From positions 1 to 36,342 of the forward strand of contig JAAVFG010000038.1 in NCBI GenBank assembly GCA_014800895.1: DNA of 36,342 bases, read 5' to 3'. This document shows positions 33,375-36,342 of this stretch, piece by piece; the stretch's first letter is position 1; each line of letters starts with the position of its first letter. The translations under genes and the position numbers were made by a program. The notes under the pieces are model-generated. The model was not told where the DNA came from, made no database searches, and saw nothing but the letters and a program-made list of their open reading frames with translations. Source of the DNA: Bacteroidales bacterium (GTDB taxonomy: Bacteria; Bacteroidota; Bacteroidia; Bacteroidales; Muribaculaceae).

Positions 33375-34019
33375 ATGAAGTTTTCACGGCTCATACTCCT
33401 TTGTTTTCTCTTTTTTCTTCTTGTTGCCGGCGCATGCCGGGAGGAGAAGAAACTTGATGTTGCCGCAGGTCTGAACCCTGAGAAGATGGCTACGATGACC
33501 ACGAAGAATGTATCGACGCTGATAAGTGATTCCGGTTCGGTCCAGTATAAAGTTGTGTCGCCTCTCTGGAAGGTGTATGATCAGGTGCAGGAGCCTTACT
33601 GGTTATTTCCCGAGGGTCTTTATCTCCAGCAGTATGATAAGGCTTTTAATGTGATAGCTACTGTAGCTGCCGACTCCGCACGTTATTTCAAGGATGAGAA
33701 ATTATGGAAACTGATGGGGAGGGTGGAGCTGACCAAAGCACCCAAGGATCTCTTTCAGTCCGAAGAGTTGTATTGGGATCAACGCACGAACAAAATATAC
33801 AGCGACTCCTTTATACATATAGAGACTGCCACTCATGTTCTTGAGGGGATAGGCTTTATCAGTAATGAAAAACTGACGGAATACCGTGTCATCAAACCGA
33901 TGGGTATCTTCCCCGTGAATAAGGATAATATCCGGGAGGGGGGATCTCCTCAGTCGCCGTTGTCGCCGGATTCTCTTCAACCGGCATCCCATCCGGCAGA
34001 TCTGCAGCCCGCACAATAA
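33375..34019 (+). CDS. lptC: LPS export protein LptC-like, predicted lipoprotein
   Basis: A 214-aa LptC-family protein, which bridges LptBFG in the inner membrane to periplasmic LptA in lipopolysaccharide transport. The N-terminus is hydrophobic and ends V-A-G-A-Cys21, a plausible lipobox, whereas E. coli LptC keeps a transmembrane anchor. The beta-jellyroll region (about 40-180) shows 'DSARYFKDEKLWKLMGRVEL' and 'TEELYWD'-like (here SEELYWD) followed by 'NKIYSDSFIHIET', a pattern shared with OstA/LptC folds. The C-terminal ~25 residues are Pro/Ser/Gln-rich and probably disordered. It starts 3 bp after the OMP gene stop. Confidence 0.88.
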   Translation: MKFSRLILLCFLFFLLVAGACREEKKLDVAAGLNPEKMATMTTKNVSTLISDSGSVQYKVVSPLWKVYDQVQEPYWLFPEGLYLQQYDKAFNVIATVAADSARYFKDEKLWKLMGRVELTKAPKDLFQSEELYWDQRTNKIYSDSFIHIETATHVLEGIGFISNEKLTEYRVIKPMGIFPVNKDNIREGGSPQSPLSPDSLQPASHPADLQPAQ

Positions 34020-34029
34020 TTTTACAATT

Positions 34030-35322
34030 ATGGATTTATCATTAGCAATAGTAATAGCGGTCGTAGCCGTGATTCTCTCCGGTCTCTTCTCGGGAAGCGA
34101 GATAGCATTCGTGCAGTCGAGCAAAGTGAGGAGGGAGATAGATGCGGCGCGTGGCGGAATGGTGGATCGCATCATAGGGCGCTTCTCACGTCACGAGGAT
34201 ATGTTTATCTCCACACTCTTGGTGGGTAATAACGTTGTCCTTGTCATATATGGTATCGCTTTCTCCGCAATAGTCAATCCAATCTTCCAGAGATGGTTTG
34301 ATGATAACGAGGCATTGGTATTGATATGCAATACGCTTCTATCCACGGGAATCATACTCTTCGGAGGAGAGTTCCTGCCTAAGACCACATTCCGTATCAA
34401 TCCCAATTTCATGATACGCCTTGTGGCGCTCCCCCTCTTTTTGATTTATCTCTGCATCTATCCTATCTCATGGTTTGTCTCCGCGCTCTCTTCAGGACTT
34501 ATGAAACTTTTCGGTCTTGATAGCGGGAAGAATGAGGGTCAGCGGCTCACAATGGAGGAACTGGATGACTATCTTCAGCAATCCATCACTGAAAGCACCG
34601 ATAAGAAAGCCGTAGAGAATGAGGTGAAGATATTCCGTCGCGCCATAGACTTCAAGGATACTCCGATATCAAAGTGTATGACGCCGCGTAATGAGATTAC
34701 GGCAGTGCCGATCGAGGGAACAACGCGCGAGAAACTGCTTAAGGTATTCATCGCAACAGGTCTTTCGAAAGTAGTGGTCTATAAGGAGGATATCGATGAT
34801 GTGGTAGGATATATTCATGTATCCGAACTCTTCAATACATCCACCGACTGGCGCGGACGCATCAAGCCTGTCATCTTTACGCCGGAGAGTATGCTGGCAA
34901 ACAAGATGATGTCGCGAATGCTCTCCGAGAAGAAGAGCCTTGTGATAGTGATCGATGAATTCGGCGGCACAGCCGGACTCGTCACTCTCGAAGACCTCGT
35001 GGAGGAGATATTCGGGGATATAGAAGATGAGCATGACAAAAAGCGCATACTCGGAAGGGAACTCCCTGACGGAAGCTACGAATTTCAAGGACGAATAGAG
35101 ATATCGGTAGTAAATGAAGACTTCGGACTTGATATAAAGGAGAGTGAGGAATACCATACCTTGGCGGGATATATAATAGAGAATCTCCAGGCGCTACCTC
35201 GTCAGGGCGATACATTTGTCTTGGGAAATCTGCGTTTCACTATCATTAGAATGTCCACTACCCGCATCGAACTTGTAAAAGTGGAGACTATTGATGAAAA
35301 TGAGGAGCAAAAAGAAAAATAA
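34030..35322 (+). CDS. CNNM/CorC-HlyC family membrane protein with CBS domains
   Basis: A 430-aa protein with a CNNM (DUF21) membrane domain (about 1-180: 'LSGLFSGSEIAFVQSS' and two further hydrophobic blocks). A CBS pair follows (about 205-330: 'CMTPRNEITAVP', 'LSKVVVYKEDIDDVVGYIHV', 'IVIDEFGGTAGLVTLEDLVE'), then a CorC_HlyC domain (about 345-425: 'YHTLAGYIIENL'). Family members take part in Mg2+/Co2+ transport; 'hemolysin' is a legacy name. Bacteroidetes homologues include gliding-associated GldE, but I cannot assign that role. It lies 10 bp after lptC and ends the operon. Confidence 0.92.
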   Translation: MDLSLAIVIAVVAVILSGLFSGSEIAFVQSSKVRREIDAARGGMVDRIIGRFSRHEDMFISTLLVGNNVVLVIYGIAFSAIVNPIFQRWFDDNEALVLICNTLLSTGIILFGGEFLPKTTFRINPNFMIRLVALPLFLIYLCIYPISWFVSALSSGLMKLFGLDSGKNEGQRLTMEELDDYLQQSITESTDKKAVENEVKIFRRAIDFKDTPISKCMTPRNEITAVPIEGTTREKLLKVFIATGLSKVVVYKEDIDDVVGYIHVSELFNTSTDWRGRIKPVIFTPESMLANKMMSRMLSEKKSLVIVIDEFGGTAGLVTLEDLVEEIFGDIEDEHDKKRILGRELPDGSYEFQGRIEISVVNEDFGLDIKESEEYHTLAGYIIENLQALPRQGDTFVLGNLRFTIIRMSTTRIELVKVETIDENEEQKEK

Positions 35323-35351
35323 GGAGTGAAACAAAAAAATAGACAAAAAGA

Positions 35352-35383
35352 TTTGCATTCGGCAAAAAAAAATTGTAACTTTA
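35352..35383 (+). promoter_or_regulatory. Promoter of the second sigma factor gene
   Basis: TTTG (35352-35355) and TAACTTTA (35376-35383) are spaced 20 bp. The final G of the -7 element is replaced by A, otherwise it is consensus. The expected start near 35390 leaves a ~40-nt leader. Confidence 0.65.
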
Positions 35384-35430
35384 CAGTTGAATAATAACCA
35401 ACACATATTCACTCCCTAATTTTAACTTCA

Positions 35431-35937
35431 ATGAGCAGATCAAGTAAATTTGAAAACTCTGTGATTGGTATGCAGGGCAATCTTCTTTCTTTCGCTCTAA
35501 AGTTGACAATGAATAAGGAGGAAGCGCAGGACCTGGTACAGGACACCACTCTTAAGGCTCTCAGAAACGAAGAAAAATTTTCTGAGGATACTAACCTCAA
35601 GGGTTGGATGCTTACCATCATGCGTAACATCTTTATAAATAACTATCGCAAGAGCGCACGAGAGAACACTGTTGTAGATAGCACAGAGAATTTGTATCAT
35701 GTCAACTTATGCCAAGATTCAGGGTTAACGGCTCCGGATGGTGCGTATGCAGTAGGTGAGATTTCAGAGATCATCGCGAAATTCCCCGCCGACTACAGAG
35801 AGCCATTCTCAATGCATGTGGCTGGCTATAAGTATGAGGAGATATCTCAGAAATTGGATATGCCTCTCGGTACAGTGAAGAGCCGTATCTTCTTTACTCG
35901 CCAGAAACTTCGTGAAATTCTGAAAGACTATCGCTAA
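35431..35937 (+). CDS. ECF-like sigma-70 family sigma factor, paralogue
   Basis: A 168-aa alternative sigma factor, paralogous to the one at 29804-30310: the same length, alignable without gaps, and ~60% identical by hand count. Region 2 contains 'EEAQDLVQDTTLKALRNEE' and 'LKGWMLTIMRNIFINNYRK'. The helix-turn-helix of region 4 is 'YEEISQKLDMPLGTVKSRIF'. The most conserved blocks are TIMRNIFINNYR and PLGTVKSRIFF, which suggests similar promoter recognition, with divergence in the N-terminus and the inter-domain linker. No anti-sigma gene is adjacent. It has its own promoter and terminator. Confidence 0.93.
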   Translation: MSRSSKFENSVIGMQGNLLSFALKLTMNKEEAQDLVQDTTLKALRNEEKFSEDTNLKGWMLTIMRNIFINNYRKSARENTVVDSTENLYHVNLCQDSGLTAPDGAYAVGEISEIIAKFPADYREPFSMHVAGYKYEEISQKLDMPLGTVKSRIFFTRQKLREILKDYR

Positions 35938-35995
35938 GCATTCTCGTTAAAGCTTATTTCAAAGCTTTTTAGTGTATCAGTTAAGTTAAAATTTT

Positions 35996-36028
35996 AAAGG
36001 TCGACTCTTGAAGTCGACCTTTTTCTTT
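35996..36028 (+). terminator. Terminator of the second sigma factor gene
   Basis: AAAGGTCGACT (35996-36006) and AGTCGACCTTT (36012-36022) form a perfect 11-bp stem with a 5-nt loop, followed by TTCTTT. Confidence 0.88.
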
Positions 36029-36035
36029 AATCAGG

Positions 36036-36290
36036 CAGCCTCCGGAAAAAATCTCAACCTTCTCAAGCTTGATCAATCAGCCTCCGGAAAAAATCTCAAT
36101 CTTCCCAAGATCTGTCAATCTTCCCAAGATCTGTCAATCTTCCCAAGATTACTCAAGCTGCCACAAGCTATCCCAAGCTGCCTCATGAAAAAAACTAAAG
36201 CTTCCCAAGATTTGTCAATCTTCTTCAAGATTACACAAGCTGCCACAAGCTATCTCAAGCTGCCTCATGAAAAAATCTAAAGCTTCCCAA
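36036..36290. repeat. Third intergenic repeat array, CAAGCTG/CAAGATT words
   Basis: Short words recur: CAGCCTCCGG followed by AAAAAATCTCAA (36036 and 36078), CTTCCCAAGATCTGTCAAT in 19-bp tandem (from ~36101), and a ~82-bp unit repeated at 36144 and 36226. That unit contains CAAGATTAC, then three CAAGCT(G/A) words 10 bp apart. The wording differs from the arrays at 15.3 and 25.0 kb, but the ~10-bp spacing of the core word is similar. An open frame across it is low-complexity and is not called as a gene. The array may continue beyond the window. Confidence 0.8.
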
Positions 36291-36342
36291 GCATCATCCC
36301 GATATCTCCAAAAAATCAAATTTTCCAATTAACAAAACTAAA

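Noticed and set aside
36008..36280. 90-aa frame across the right-edge repeat array
   Set aside because: The translation is a low-complexity product of the repeats (SQDLS, AASGKNLN words) and begins inside the terminator of the sigma gene.

Overview
The window (36,342 bp) is a chromosomal segment of a Bacteroidales bacterium, most likely a gut member near Muribaculaceae/Bacteroides. The evidence is repeated promoters of the Bacteroidetes form TTTG-N19..21-TAnnTTTG, and gene blocks typical of the order: rplY-pth-S4 protein, TPR-thrS-infC-rpmI-rplT, DUF4924-rfbD-prfC, and divIC-membrane protein-coaX-OMP-lptC-CNNM. The family is an inference; the order is well supported. I see no tRNA, rRNA, CRISPR array, insertion sequence or prophage.

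Layout. 1-859 has no convincing gene. It holds a GC hairpin at the left edge, a strong promoter (233-263), and a ~355-nt stretch (about 270-628) with many long-range complementary segments ending in a terminator-like hairpin plus U-tract. Then comes a 10.1-kb gene for a giant secreted BspA-like leucine-rich-repeat protein (860-10978), built from repeated ~315-residue modules. An AddB-type PD-(D/E)XK nuclease (11181-14408) follows; it carries an Arg/Glu-rich insert encoded by a homopurine tract. Next are rplY, a decamer DNA-repeat array, pth and an S4-domain RNA-binding protein. On the minus strand lie a two-domain META lipoprotein and a type II NADH dehydrogenase. On the plus strand are a TPR lipoprotein-like secreted protein and the translation block thrS-infC-rpmI-rplT.

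From 24.5 to 26.3 kb are a 64-residue orphan gene, a six-copy 50-bp tandem array made of the same decamer seen at 15.3 kb, and a nitroreductase. The minus strand then carries DUF4924-rfbD-prfC and an ECF-like sigma factor. A plus-strand operon follows: divIC, a four-TM protein, coaX, an outer-membrane barrel protein, lptC and a CNNM/CBS protein. After it comes a second sigma factor, about 60% identical to the first by gapless hand alignment. The right edge is a third, differently worded repeat array.

Functionally, most genes are core: translation (L25, L35, L20, IF-3, ThrRS, Pth, RF3, S4 protein), respiration (NDH-2), CoA synthesis, cell division and envelope assembly. The accessory and more interesting parts are the structured RNA region with the giant LRR gene behind it, and the helically phased intergenic decamer arrays.
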